DNA of 64,000 nt from Juglans regia. Taxonomy: Eukaryota > Streptophyta > Magnoliopsida > Fagales > Juglandaceae. The notes beneath the pieces are model-generated. The model worked only from the letters and a program-made list of their open reading frames with translations, was not told the origin of the DNA and did no database searches. Shown one piece after another: positions 10,949-23,107 of the stretch (position 1 is its first letter; each line of letters opens with the position of its first letter). The position numbers and the translations under genes were made by a program. The stretch covers positions 23,572,270 through 23,636,269 of the forward strand of contig NC_049903.1 of the NCBI RefSeq assembly GCF_001411555.2. The letters run 5' to 3'.

Positions 10949-13112
10949 CCCTTGTCCCTACGAGCAGGTGATCAACGTGTTATATACGTTGATCTTAGGT
11001 GATAAAAGGGTAAGGTACCTGTGTAACATGGTGAGAGACACGTGCCGGACGGATTCACCATATGTAATGGGTAATCTGTCATGAGCATAGTTGCACGGTG
11101 CTTAAGCGTCAGAGTTGGCTTAGAGCCATGTGTCTTGTATGGATGGGAATGAGGATTTAGTGTGGGCCAAGATGCATGAAGGTAGTGACGGATGCATCGT
11201 TAGGGTTGAGATGTGTGATTCCATCAGTGGGAATCATGCGTCGAATGTGGTTGTAAGAAGAGTAAGACAAATGTTCTAGTGTCTTAATCCTAAGGTGAAT
11301 AAGGGGTTCACTTTAGTGGATGAGCACTCGAGACAAGACTTTGAGTTGGAAGTTGTGGTGACCGTAAGTGGTCCTCGAAGGGTTTAACATAGTGAAGGGC
11401 ACATAAGTGCACGGGATAGAAGGAGAGTGTTCTAAGTATGGCGTAGTTCTATTTATAGTTTAAGTTACTTATGCATTAGATAGAGAATGATGCTAAGGTT
11501 ATGTGTATGCATGTAGGTTGCCATCTGACAATCACGTGAATGGACTGAATGACATGCAAGTAGCATGGAGTCCAGGTAAGTGTTACGTTCATACTCTTCT
11601 AGAGTTCTCAAAGATACAAGAAACGCTTCTCCTTTAAAATGCTCACGAAAAGACTAAAGACGTTGTAAGAAAGAAAATGTTAAATGTTCAAAGGTATAAG
11701 TATGTACGGCCCCTCCTTGACAGCCCCTGTTTACGCACCCAAAGTATTAATTGTACGCATGTGAATGGATGACTATACGCTGTATCTATTGTATGTATTT
11801 TCTAAGAAAGATACATAAACTAATGAAGATGCATGAAAGGCATAAGAGCGGATGCTTTTGTGAATCCTACAAACCGACGTTCTCATGTGCGCCACGAGGT
11901 GACGCTCGTGGATGCCATGATTGACGACGTTCAAGGTGACACTTATAGGATGCCACGGAAGCTGACGCTTAAGCCCATGTATGTTCTTAAACGAAGTTTT
12001 CCACGAACGAACTGTTAAAGAGAGGATAGAGCTGAAATGAAATTGAAAAACGAAAAGACCATTTTCGGGCTTACGCCCCAAACGATATTTTTTCACGAAA
12101 AGAAATGTTTTCTCATAAAAAGAAATGACTGTTAAATGAAAGAACGAACTGAATGAAAGCTTCAGCTCCTTCGAGCTGACATGAACGAATGAATGAAAAG
12201 CAAGAAAGAAAGAAATGAAAGCATGAATGTATGAAGACACGTAACGGCCACATGACATGAATAAAAAGGGTACCGATGAATGGGCAGATTGCAATGCCGG
12301 GTAAGTAGTGCTGGAAGTGCACCCAGTGCTGCCCCTATGAAAAGGGATTCCCAACCCGTGGCCACGGACGGAATCTGGGTCCAAAGGAAGACCGCTAACC
12401 CCAAACACACGGGGCGTAATTGTGTGTATTGGCCTATGAAAGCGATAAGAAAGAATGGATATATGCACGCACGCACGAACGCACGAATGCACATGTATGC
12501 ACAAGAGCACAAGAGCACGGACTCTTTAAGAAATGAAGACACTGACGGGGGAAACGTTTTACGACGAGAAAGCCTTTTTAAAGTAAAACCCAGTACAGCG
12601 GCTCTTGAAGAAATGAAGGCACTGACGGGGGACACGTTTTAAATAAAGAAAAGCCTTTCGAAAGAAAAGTCCTGTCCAGTGACGTTTTCAAACGAATGCA
12701 CACAAGACACATAGGCACGCACGTAATAGTATGTACGAATGATGAATGCATGAATGAAAACCTATGTTGTTATATTTTAACCGTATGAAGTAATGCTTAC
12801 GAGTCTTCGACTCATTTTAGTTTTTATGCATGTTCCTCCCCCACAGGAACTGCACGATCGAGACGGACACGACCCATGGGGAAGAGTACGGAAGTCTAGG
12901 CGTGAGTTTTAAACGTACGAGAGGCCTTTTTATTATAAGATTATGTTTTCCGCTGTAACCCTCTTTTATTATCAAAGCACATTTTATTTATAAACGTGGA
13001 GTCTCGCACCCTGGGGATACAAGTGAAAAGTTTTAAACAGGACGGTAATTCCCGTCGTCCACTTTTATAAAAATATTTTGGAAAAAGTCCCACCACAAGG
13101 ACGGGCATTACA

Positions 13113-13341
13113 TGAACGTTGGCGCCAAAACATTTCACGTTCGCATATATGCAGGAACAAGGTTCGAACGTATATGTGACGTTCGAACGTAAATTTTCCA
13201 TACGTTGGAACGGTCAAAAAAATATCATCTGTCTTTAGTAACAATGTCCAGCAACCATCATAGAAAATGTCTTTTAGTGACGGTTTGGGGACTGTCACAA
13301 TTTCTCAACCGTCATTAAAAAACAATTGTGTTATAGTGTGG
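13113..13341 (+). other. right terminal region of CACTA-like #1
   Basis: It contains ACGTTCGAACGT-type repeats (13113-13200), then a dyad, TGACGGTTTGGGGACTGTCA and AACCGTCATT, and ends TTGTGTTATAGTG. The end at 50840-50958 has the same architecture and finishes TTTTTGTTGTAGTG. Confidence 0.65.
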
Positions 13342-13488
13342 AGATGTCTATGCCAGAAACGAACAATAGAATGTTCTTCTTTTTCAGTATGTCGATGCGA
13401 AGCTGTTTTTCCAATTAATACAATTCATATAAGTCAAATGTTTAATGGATTAGTGTGACTATTGCATATACTTAAAGAAAAAAGTATT

Positions 13489-13762
13489 TATTAAGATATA
13501 AATTAAATAATAAAATATACATCTTCCCATAGCATAAAATTTTGGAACAAGTAGCAATTTTATATAGTATCAGTGTAGAAGTTTTGAGTTCGAACCTTAA
13601 CTTTATATTTTACATCATTCAATTAAATATTTCACGTGTTGGGCATACTCATGGAAAGAAAGTCCGGCCCACTTGTAAAGAGGAGTGTTACGATATAAAT
13701 TAAATAATAAAATATACCTCTTCTTATTAGGTTAAATTTTTGAGACATGTAATGATTTCACA
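13489..13762 (+). mobile_element. TRIM-like miniature LTR element
   Basis: Two direct repeats share GATATAAATTAAATAATAAA followed by ATATAC: left about 13489-13562, right about 13686-13762. Directly after the left repeat is AGTATCAGTGTAGAAG (13565-13580), a decayed tRNA-Met-type PBS, then GAGTTCGAACC. The right repeat is preceded by purine-rich AAGAGGAG. About 120 bp of internal sequence has no coding capacity. Total length near 275 bp fits a TRIM. It lies in intron 5 of the SEO pseudogene. Confidence 0.6.
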
Positions 13763-13879
13763 ATATTATCATAATATTTAGTTATGGCAAAGTACAAAGG
13801 ATGCTGCAAATGTTAATAGTTTAGAAAAGCCCTTGCTTGACTCCTTTTAATACTATCTATTCGTACTATATATTCTTTA

Positions 13880-14092
13880 AGGTTGGTTTGGTTACCTAGA
13901 TGAGATTAGACCATCTCATCTCATGTAATCATTATAATTTTTTTAAATTTTTATATAAAATATAATAAATAATTTAATTTTTTTAAATTTCAAAAAAAAA
14001 ATAATAATAATAAATTATATTCTAACAATATTTTATTTTATTTTTAATTTTTATCTCATTTCCTTTCATCTGTGTAATTAAACGAGACCTAA
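13880..14092. mobile_element. MITE-like element with imperfect terminal inverted repeats
   Basis: The left end GGTTTGGTTACCTAGATGA faces the right end TCATCTGTGTAATTAAACGA in inverted form. The ~210 bp between is AT-rich and non-coding. A related truncated copy begins at 39833 (GGGTTTGGATATACAAACTC). The superfamily (hAT or other) cannot be decided, because the flanking duplication is unclear. Confidence 0.5.
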
Positions 14093-14982
14093 ATCTATTA
14101 ATTTTCATTGTAACCAAATCTAACCTGTTATTTTATAGAAAAATTCTACTCACTACATGATAACACACCTACTGAGGAAAAAAATAAAAAAATAAAAAAT
14201 AAAAATAGTTGTATGTATATGACTGCAGAGTAGAGGAACTTTATTTTATATGGTGCAAAATTATTAAAAATGATACAAAAATAAAATTAAAAAAAGAGTG
14301 GATGTTTGCTATAAGTGCTGACCATTTTGTTGGTAGAACCGTCAATAAGTGGCTGCAGATTTTGGCAACTGTTTCTGAAAGTTCCTCCGTTATTCCTATA
14401 TATGCCTTCACTTCCTCTGCAGTGAACAAGAATCTTCGGTCAGCTTATTTCCCATGCTAATCAGGCCATATATTGTATGGGCAACATATTTTTCTTTTTC
14501 CTTTTATTTTTTTGGGGTAAGTATCTACAACAAGTCCAAGGTAGCGTATTTCCTTAATAACGAAATCGGCCCAATGGCTGAGTTAATTGTTGATGGGAAA
14601 GTTTTCGTCTGCATCTTTAGCAAGTTGAGGGCAATGCTCATCTTCCGAGACAAGGGCGATAGTTCCTGTGATATGTCCCTGAAATGGGTCAATCATGTTC
14701 AGTTGAATTAGATTAAAACATGCAAATGTGTTATTTTCACATTTCTATTTACAAAATTAGAACTAGCCAATAAAGAAGAGAAATATTTTCGTCTACAAAA
14801 TAATTTCATGAAAATAAATGTAAAAATTAACGTAACTTAATGTAGTATGTCAGATTATAAAATATTTTTACTATAACGTAAATTTAACGTATCCCATCAA
14901 ATTAACTTATAAATTTAGCATTCTCTCGAATAATGCTGTTAGGAAATGGCAATGAAAGGATTTCAGCATATACAAGGCATGC

Positions 14983-17900
14983 TATAACATCCGGGCCAGA
15001 GCACTAAGTCAGCTCTCTAAATATCTTTTTTGGGTTTGACATATGAAAAAGCCCATTTATAATTCTTTATTCACTACGTCGGGAGCCAAAGCTTTTTTTC
15101 AAAAATGGACCATAAAGTCCAACTCCATGAGATTTTTCTCTTGACCCCACATCCTGTGCATGTAGTTGAGCTTCCCACTAGGGTTTTCAGCAACGGTAGA
15201 TATATCATTACTTTCATCAAACAACCACATATATTTATCCCGATTTTCTCTCCATTTGATTTTTTAAAACTCCCCACCTTTACACGCCTCTTTCTGTTAG
15301 TCATAACCATACACGTATCTAAGATATTTATTCACTCCCTTGCACTTGCACGTCACCTATGGCTTTCAGGTTTTCTTTTTTACGATTCAATCGCCTTTAT
15401 ATATATATATATATATACTTTCTGCAAAACACCAAGCCTCAACACCCTCAGTTTCTTCCCATCGTTCGAAAATCAGCCAACGCCTCCACCCACGCACGTA
15501 CGTTCGCATCATGCTTACACCACGGCTCTGCCTCCATCAAACCCTCCACCGAGTTCCAGCGACTACTACCGTCCTCAACCACCACTCCATTGCCGCAAGC
15601 GAGCCAGCCTTAGACGCAACTTGGCATTACTGCATCAGAAAAGCCAACACCGTGTACACTTAGCCGAACGGAAGCCACCCCGTGCGAGTTTCCCCCTGCA
15701 CGACGGAAGTCACTGGACGTTGCCCAACCCCGTGAGAAATTGTAAACCACCGAGAATCACGAGAAGTCATTCCCCTGTTTTTGATCATCAAAACAGAGCC
15801 ATTATCTCCACTGTGTAAGGCTCCTCTACGGGCTACCAAACCACTAGGAGGGTTGCGGCGTGCAGCCGTCCCCACCTCTGCCCCAGGCCGCTATCACCCG
15901 CTGGAAATCAGTCCTCCACCGCCCAGTGATGTCCAGCGCCACCGTCCGAAGCCTCCATGCACGCCACATGGTGCGTAATCTCCCTCTCCATCTCTCTGTC
16001 TCTCGCTCATCCCTCTCTCTGTGCGTAGCCGCTCTGTCCCTCTCATGTCTCAGCCACCTCGTAGCTGCCCCCCCATGGTGAGCCTCCATCGCACGACCTG
16101 GGTCTTCCCTGCAAACAAAGAAATAGAAAGAGGTGTGTTGCCCTATACGTAAGGTTAGAGATGGTTTCCGAATAGGGATATTACCATTTTACCCTTGAGT
16201 AATATGCCTAAGCATGTCTTTATATTTTTTTTTGGGACGTGAATTCACTAAATTTTATCCTTGGGTCTCAACGTTTTTTTAGAAAATTTGTAATTATATA
16301 TTTTTAAACTGAATCTAGTTTTTCTTTATATAGATACAAAATTGTATTTTTACAGAAATTTTTATGAGTGATTTAGATTGTTTCTTTCAAAGGTAAGTAA
16401 ACAATAATGTTGTATTGTTTTTATTATGATCTAGTTTATTAAATTTTTTATGTATAATTTAAAATATTTTGTTATAATTATATTATTTAGAGTTAAATTT
16501 TATAATTTGATTTCAATAGTAAATAGATTAGATTTTTATATCATAGTCGGAGTTAAATTAAGTGGATATTGATGAATTTAGAAAATATTTCGATATTTTA
16601 GGATTACGTGAAGTTAGGTTTTTGAAGAATTAAAATAGGTTATTTTAACATATTAGGCTTAAATATTAAAATATGTGTTCAATTGGAAATTTATGAGAAT
16701 TACGTGGTTATTTTTATAAATGACGATTAATTATTGTTTGACATTTTGAGGAAAATTCCGAAAAAGCTAACAAGTCCAAGTAAGCTAGGTTCCTATACTA
16801 GACTTTGCATTAAAATAAAATGAACTGAGGTTTGTTTTTTGAAAATGTGCATGTTTTGTTATGAAAAGAAATTTGAAACGACTTCAGTTATTTTTTTTGC
16901 ACTACTCATGAGATTCTGTTTAAGAATAAAGTATTTTCTGTCATGACTGGTGTAAACATGAGCTTATTTTTGACATTCTATTTCTGAACTTTGAAAAAGA
17001 GAGCGAATATGAAATTTTGTGCATAAAATATGTTTTGTGATATGATTTTGTTATGTTCTGAAGATTTTCTGTACTCTGATATGATATGATGTGATTTTTG
17101 AAAACCTCTGGCATAACATTCTGTTTCTGTTTCTGTTTCGTTCTTACCTCACCACCGGTGTAAAACTATGGCCTCTGTTCGAGTTGGTACCAACTTTTCT
17201 GTTTCTGGTGCACCCACTTTGGAAATAAAGTGGTTTTCTGCGTGGTCTTTCCTATGTGCATACTCGGGGCTCCGAAAATGAATAAGGGAAAGATTCACAT
17301 TCTGTTTCTGCTCGGTTAGCTACCGGGGTTTGCACAACCCTAACACGAGGGTTAAACATGGTATTTGTTCTGATATGATAAGATAAGATGTGATGTTTCA
17401 ATTTATGCTATGCCAAAGGGATTTTGATTATGAATATTTTCGAACTTTCACTCTGATATTTTTGATAACATGTTCTGACGCTGCATTTTGAAAACATTAT
17501 TCTGATTCTGCATTCTGAAAGAAAATATTTTTGTTCTACATTCTGAATTCTGTAAATGCTCATGTTTACATACTAGTATATGTCCTCTGCTTACTGAGTT
17601 GTTGATAACTCATCCCTTATCTCCAATTATTTTTCAGGCAAATTAGAAATTTTGATGGTTCTCCAATTCTGAAGAATAAGAATAAGAGTTGATGATCGTA
17701 GTGAAATAAGTGTCTGAGGGTACAAATGCTTATTTGAGAGTCATAGTTAGTAAACTGATTTATTTTTCAGGTATTTTAATTTGATGAGTTGAGGATATTT
17801 TCGAGTTTTTGGAGAATTTCTAATTTGTTATTGGGGATTTCTTTATTGTCCCATGGAGGAACTTAGATTTTTGGATTGATTAAATGGATTAATATTTTAT

Positions 17901-17990
17901 GGGATTTTCTGGATTTTATAGTTATGGTATTTAAGTTAATTTTAGGTATTAAGAGCTAACTCTCCGGACTTTCGAGATCGGGGCGTTAAA
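14983..17990 (+). mobile_element. solo LTR (~3.0 kb) with TSD CATGC, in the SEO pseudogene
   Basis: It starts TATAACATCC (a decayed TGTAACACCC) and ends GGGCGTTAAA. The flanks are CATGC at 14978-14982 and 17991-17995, a perfect 5 bp duplication. Layout matches the G1 LTR: C-rich first kilobase (15450-16100), AT-rich body, then the shared block at 17583-17638 and CTCCGGAC near the end. No PBS or internal domain, so it is a solo LTR. Small ORFs in the C-rich part look like composition artefacts. It separates intron 3 from exon 3 of the SEO pseudogene. Confidence 0.8.
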
Positions 17991-18031
17991 CATGCATAGT
18001 GAGGCGAGAACTTACTCATCCCTACCGAGAG

Positions 18032-20967
18032 TGTAACACCCGGACCCAATCAAGTTCAATATTTTTTTTCCTTGTTTTATTTTTTATTTTTTATTTATAT
18101 CCACTCTGCGCACATCTCCGACTCTTTTTCCATGTACACACACGACTCTATTTTTTTCAGCTCTCTCCACACGCACCTCTCCATCATTTCTCTAGGGTTT
18201 TTTTTCCGTTGCCTATATATATACTTGTACTCCTCTCCTGAAAAGGATTAGCCGTAGCAACCCAAGCGTAACTTCCTTTTGTTCACTACCTCTCCACGAT
18301 TCTCGACTCTTGCTCATCAACCTAGCCACCATAAACCTCCACTGTAAACGACCATCTCCCAGGGCCCAAAACCTTACCATAGCCACTTTTTCTCCTCACT
18401 GTGAGACCTTCCCCTCAGTGCAGCCGTGCAACACCCAATCACTGGCCAAGCCCGTAACGCAGCACGAATTGATTCTTCGTGACGCCGCTGCCCTGCCACA
18501 CGAACTCACATACAACAACTCCTCCTTGCAAGCAGTGCACCACTCTCCAGGCCGTCCTCGCCGCCACGGAAAGCCAACCACCGTCGCCCAGCCGTTGAAG
18601 GAGGAACACACGGCATACTTTGTTTTTTCACTCCCGAAACAGAGCAGTCTTTGCTCAAGCCGTTCCACTGAGCTCCTCCGCTGGCCTCTCCCTCTCCTTG
18701 TGTCCCTCGGTTGTTTAGCCACGTTACACGTCGGAAACCACCGCGCGTAGCTCCTGACCAGTAGCATGCCTTCTCGCTGTCCCACGATGAGCTCTCTCCC
18801 CTTCCGCATGCCATACTCTTTCATCGTGTTTCTCTCTCTCTCACTTATCTCTCTCTCTCTCTAAGTGCCTCACCACCGTGATCACCACTATGACCTTCTT
18901 CGCCGCATCGCGCTCAACTCCTCCCTTCGTGGTGAGTACCTCGCGCCCCTGTCCTCACTGATTGTTGCACCGAGATTGCATGAAGCATTTCCTTTAAAGT
19001 TTACGTAAACTTAGATTTTGTATAGTATTTGGATATGGAATTACAGTTTTACCCTTATTATTGGATGGGTTCAATTTGAAATTTTGGTTTATATTAAATC
19101 TATTTTTACGTGCTTTATGCGGCTAGTATAAGAAATTTTAAAGAAAATAAATAGGATTTCCAAATTGTACTATTGGTAGCATATTATTTTTGCAGTAAGT
19201 GTGAAATTTTATTTTGAACATTTTAACTATAATCACAGAAAATCACTTAAGTATTTTAACATATTATTAAGTAAAGTTTTATTTTTAGAGTAAACAATAT
19301 TGGAGTAATGTTTTTTTTTTTTACACTTTAGATATGATTTAATCTATTTAAAAATAGTTATGGTTTATTTTAAAATCTTTTGGGATAATTATCTTATCTA
19401 GTATTAAATTTTATAGTTTGTTTTCAATAATAAATAGGTCAAACTTTTATATGTTTTGGTCAAAGTTATTAAACCAATATTGATGATTTTAGAAAGTGAT
19501 GATTCATAATTTAAGGTTATGAAATTTTAGGTTTTGATGAATTAAATAGGTTATTTTAGAAGTTTAGGATTAAATATCGAAATAAGTGGTTGATTGAAAA
19601 TTTACGGGAATTACTTGATTATTTTATAAGTGATGATTGTTAATTGTTCGACATTTTGAGGAAAATTCTGAAAAGCTAAGAAGTCCAAGTAAGCGGGGTT
19701 CGTATGCTAGATTTTGCATTAAAATAAAATGAGCTGAGGATGATTTCTGGAAAATATACATATTTGGTTATGAAAAGAAAGTTGAACTACCTCAGTTATT
19801 TGTTTTGCATTATTAATGAGATTCTATTTAAGAAGAAAATATTTTCTATCATGACTGGTGTAGACATGAGCTTATTTTTGACATTCTATTTCTGTACTTT
19901 GAAAAAGAGAGCGAATATGAAATTTGTGCATAAATTATGTTGTGATATGATTTTGTTCTGCTATGAAGATTTTGTTCAGTACTCTGTTTGGATAAGACGT
20001 GATTTCTGAAAACCTTTGGCATGACTCTCTGATTTTGAATTTGATTATGTTTCTGCTCTGTTCAGTTACGGCCCTGTCACGGGTGATAATAGTGGATACG
20101 GCCCAACCACGGGTTACAATAGTGGATACTGCCCAACCACGGGTAATAATAGTGGATACGGCCCAACCACGGGTTATAATAGTGGATACGGCCCAACCAT
20201 GGGTAATAATAGTAGATACGACCCAACCAGAGGTAAAAATAGTGGATATGGCCCTGCCACGGGTTATAGTAGTGGTCTCTGTTTTGAGTGCACACCTTGG
20301 TGACAGAGTAATTTATGTTCTGTTTGGCTATCCGCAGATGCACAACCCTACCACGGGGGTTATACATGACCTCTGTTCTGATATGATGTTCTAATGATGA
20401 TAATGATCATTTATGCTATGCCAAATGATATTTTTGAAATTATTTCTAAATCTTCGCTCTGATATTTTGATAACATGTTCTACTTTTGCATTCTGAAAAT
20501 AAAAATATTTTGTTCTGAATTCTAATCTCTGTAAATGCTCATGTTTACACACTGGTATATGCTCTCTGCTTACTGAGTTGTTGATAACTCACCCCTTATC
20601 ACTAAACATTTTTCAGATAATCTTGGTGGTGCTACTGGAGAGCAAGAGTAGATAGTATTATAGAGGTTTGATGTTCACTGAGGAATAAGTACCCGAAGGT
20701 ATAAGTTTTTATTTGAGAGTCTTAGTTAGTAATTTGGTTATTCTCAGTTATTTTGATTTGATGAGTTAAGGATATTTTCAAGTCTTTTGGAGAGTTTCAA
20801 TTTATTTGATTAAGAATTTATGTATTGTCCTTATGAAGGAATATAGATATTTGGTTTAGGTAAATGAATATTTTTATGGAGTTTCTGGATTATTTATAGT
20901 TGTGTTTTTAAGTTGATTTTAGGTATTAAGAGTTAACTCTCCGGACCTACGGGAACGGGGCGTTACA
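18032..20967 (+). repeat. 5' LTR of G1
   Basis: 2936 bp, bounded by TGTAACACCC and CGTTACA. It has a C-rich first part with CT tracts at 18830-18865, then an AT-rich body with a ~30 bp minisatellite (20066-20275) and the conserved block at 20562-20617. Followed two bases later by the PBS. Confidence 0.9.
20066..20275 (+). repeat. ~30 bp minisatellite, about 7 units, in the G1 LTR
   Basis: Units read ACGGCCCAACCACGGGT followed by AATAATAGTGGAT, with period 30-31. The core CGGCCCAACCACGGG is shared with the 61 bp arrays at 1813 and 4599. Confidence 0.9.
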
Positions 20968-20969
20968 GT

Positions 20970-20982
20970 TGGTATCAGAGCC
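20970..20982 (+). other. primer-binding site, tRNA-iMet type
   Basis: TGGTATCAGAGCC lies two bases after the LTR end, matching the complement of the 3' end of plant initiator tRNA-Met. Confidence 0.92.
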
Positions 20983-21460
20983 AAGTTTGAATTCTGCATA
21001 CTATAAAGCTTGGAGGTTTAGATATCTGTGGGTTTAGGAAGAGATTTTAGATTTGAGGTATAGAATTTTAAAGAATAAGAGATGATTATGTGGATAGTTA
21101 AGGTTTTAGATTTTGCAAGACTTTATGATTGACTTTTGAGATTTGGAGGTTTAGGGATTTTATATCCGACAAGCTTAATTTGTGGAATATAGGAGATAAT
21201 ATTTATAAAGATTAATTTAAAGTTTAGATTCTAAGACGTAAGGCAGTTTAGAGCGATGTCAGGTTTATAATTATAGAGGGTAGGGAAGACTATATGAGTT
21301 GGTTAAAGAAATGGCTAAGAATGGTTAAAACAAGCTCAAGATTTTATTGATTCATTTATTTATTTGACTTGTTTTTAAATATTTTAGCTGGTATTTATGT
21401 TTTGTTTATACATGTTTGTTTCCTTTCCCTAGAACGTTTAACTGAGTTTAAGATTCCAGG

Positions 21461-22474
21461 ATGGCTGCTCATCATCGAGTTTGAAATCTTGGAGATTTGA
21501 ACGGAAACAACAATGAGATGGGCTACACGTTTGAGTAATTTAATCGCACTCATCCACCCACCTTTGATGGAAGAGGCGATTCCAATGTAGCTGAGGATTG
21601 GATTCAGGACATCGAAGAGATATTCAATGTTTTGGAGTGCACTGATCAACATAAAGTTCGTTTTGCAACTTTTAAATTGATCGGAGAAGTGAAGAGATGG
21701 TGGAACTCTGAGAGAGCCATCAGAGAAGCTAGTGGAATTGGAGAAGTGAGTTGGCCTCACTTTAAGCAAAACTTCTTCGACCGCTTCTTTCCGAAAGCAG
21801 ATCGGGAAGCTAGAGCCCGAGAGTTTACTAACTTGGTGCAAGGGACCATGATGGTATGCCAGTATGTTGCAAAATTTGCAGAGTTGTCACGCTTTGCCTC
21901 ATATTTGATTCTCGATTAAGAGAAGAAAGCTCGGAGGTTTGAAGAGGGTTTAAATCACAGGATCTACGAATGGGTTATGGTTCTACAAATTCAAAACTTT
22001 TCAGACTTGGTACATAAAGCAATGCTAGTGGAGTAGAATCTTAAGAGAAGTGCTGAGTTGCAGGAACAGAGAAAGAGAGCTACTCCACATGGATCCTCTA
22101 GTATGGATCAAGGGCCATGGAAGAAGAGAAATGATGGGAGTAGCTCAGGACAAAAGCAAATGCAGGGATATCAATCAAATAACCCCTGCAAGTTTTGTAA
22201 CCATGTACACACTAGGGAGTGTAGAAACGAAAATGGGTCATGTTTTCGATGTGGAAAGACTGGCCATTTTATCAGAGAATGCCCATTACTGTCAGACGAC
22301 AAGAATAAGTCCAACACACCTCCAAGTCCCCGACAGACGACACCGGAAAACAATCAACGTAAAATGGGACCAGCTCGAGTGTTTGCACTGACAACTGAAG
22401 ATGCTGAGGGCGACAACAATGAGATCACAGGTACCCCACTCTTCTTCTTCTTGAAAGCTTACTGTTTTAGTTGA
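21461..22474 (+). pseudogene. Ty3/gypsy gag of G1, with four in-frame stops
   Basis: One frame runs from ATGGCTGCTC (21461) to 22474 with stops at 21482, 21536, 21917 and 22034, so no full protein can be made. The capsid-like domain is clear: the HPPTFDGRGD start, then DWIQDIEEIF and the GEVKRWW segment, then FFDRFFPKADREAR. A CCHC zinc knuckle CFRCGKTGHFIREC follows at about 22240. The frame stops just where the protease should begin. This looks like the Del/Tekay-type gag of plants, with the knuckle used for RNA packaging. Pol sequence is missing after it. Confidence 0.85.
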
Positions 22475-23095
22475 GTTGGGATTAATCATGCTTGCATAGA
22501 ACTTGTCTAGTTATATATAGCTTAGAATATTGAAGTTTGGTTAAAAAGGTTTTCAAAGGGAGTAGACCCAATATTTTGTATCTACAAGACTCTAGCTTTA
22601 GGTGATTGATGAGTTAGTATGTGTGATATTATTTTTGGAGTTCTCTTTTAGTCATTTGGGAGTTAAAAAAAAAATGTACGATCTGGTTAAATGTGGAGGT
22701 TAGTTCTTTTCCAATGTATATGATTGAGATTCAATGTTTTTAGGACTATAATTAGAGTGAGCAGCGAAATTGTGGTTGTGGTGATATAATAGTTTGAGAG
22801 TTTATTTCGTTATTTATTGAGGTTTTATATTAGGTGGAGATTTTGGAATTTATTATTTGGCCTTTCATTGCATTATGGAGGTTTATATTCTAGACTTGAC
22901 ATGGTAGTGTGCGCGAACGTGTATGGCTAGGGAAAATATGGGAGAATACAATTGACAATATTGGAGGGTTAGAATTTGGAATACTAGGTTCGACAATATG
23001 ATTGATGATTGGGGTAGGCGTGGAATGGTTGTAGCGGATAAATATTTAGGCTTTGCTTATTGTACTAGCAAATTTCGAGGACGAAATTTGTTTTT
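22475..23095 (+). other. non-coding 3' internal region of G1
   Basis: No protein motif is visible until about 23070, where the residues KFRGRNLFLGGENV appear. That is the usual C-terminus of plant gypsy pol, overlapping the PPT and LTR start. Pol was therefore deleted between about 22475 and 23060. Confidence 0.6.
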
Positions 23096-23107
23096 AGGGG
23101 GGGAGAA
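23096..23107 (+). other. polypurine tract of G1
   Basis: AGGGGGGGAGAA immediately precedes the 3' LTR start TGTAACACCC at 23108. Confidence 0.85.

Larger units (their letters stand above)
7189..13112 (+). mobile_element. large LTR-like unit, copy A (~5.9 kb)
   Basis: It begins TGTAATACCC and ends GGGCATTACA, the TG...CA form of plant gypsy LTRs. Copy B (45255-50304) is its reverse complement along its length, and a third partial copy lies at 56004-57683. Inside are an AT-rich start, a GC-rich block (7790-8570) with a TTAAATAC TATA-like site near 7811, a hairpin array (9100-10560) and a long low-coding part. No gag or pol is recognisable. It is best read as a solo LTR of a very large-LTR family, but a non-autonomous element is possible because a PBS-like site sits inside at 10932. 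Unlike copy B it has no 5 bp TSD. ORFs across it follow repeat periodicity or GC bias. Confidence 0.65.
5313..13341 (+). mobile_element. CACTA-like DNA transposon #1, left end not identified, interrupted by LTR copy A
   Basis: The right terminus at 13341 reads TGTTATAGTG, so the minus strand starts CACTATAACA, typical of CACTA (En/Spm-like) ends. Just inside is a dyad around GTGACGG/CCGTCA (13272-13315). Both subterminal regions (5313-5560; 7120-7188 plus 13113-13200) are packed with ACGTTCGAACGT-type palindromes, as expected for transposase-binding repeats. A decayed gene lies between them. The right end abuts SEO pseudogene exon 6. The left end is not seen, because 5313 directly follows an LTR. 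A parallel element is at 43790-50958. No TNP2-type transposase is visible, so the superfamily call rests on the termini. Confidence 0.6.
13342..18031 (-). pseudogene. fragmented sieve-element-occlusion (SEO) pseudogene
   Basis: Pieces match the intact SEO gene at 35757-39035 in the same order and strand. Plus 13345-13410 matches the start of exon 6 with its intron border. 14326-14438 matches exon 5, about 40 bp shorter. 14565-14680 matches exon 4 with its acceptor. 18000-18031 (GAACTTACTCATCC) matches the donor end of exon 3 (GAACTTACTTATTA near 37923). Insertions split it: CACTA-like #1 in exon 6, a TRIM and a MITE in intron 5, a solo LTR in intron 3 and element G1 in exon 3. The rest of exons 3-1 and exon 7 is not visible. 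Frames are broken. It is a dead tandem paralog. Confidence 0.75.

Noticed and set aside
11773..12642. 245- and 157-codon minus frames, and a plus frame, in LTR copy A
   Set aside because: Not conserved in copy B at the protein level; low-complexity, leucine/serine/phenylalanine-rich; no family match.
13565..13620. tRNA B-box-like GAGTTCGAACC as evidence of a tRNA gene or SINE
   Set aside because: No cloverleaf or A-box; better explained as PBS plus leader of a TRIM.
15105..15818. 237-codon plus frame
   Set aside because: C-rich first kilobase of the solo LTR; no motif.
18310..18824. Opposing 146- and 142-codon frames, repeated at 23399-23862
   Set aside because: They fall in the paired LTRs of G1. 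Frame kept in both copies only because the copies are related; no domain.
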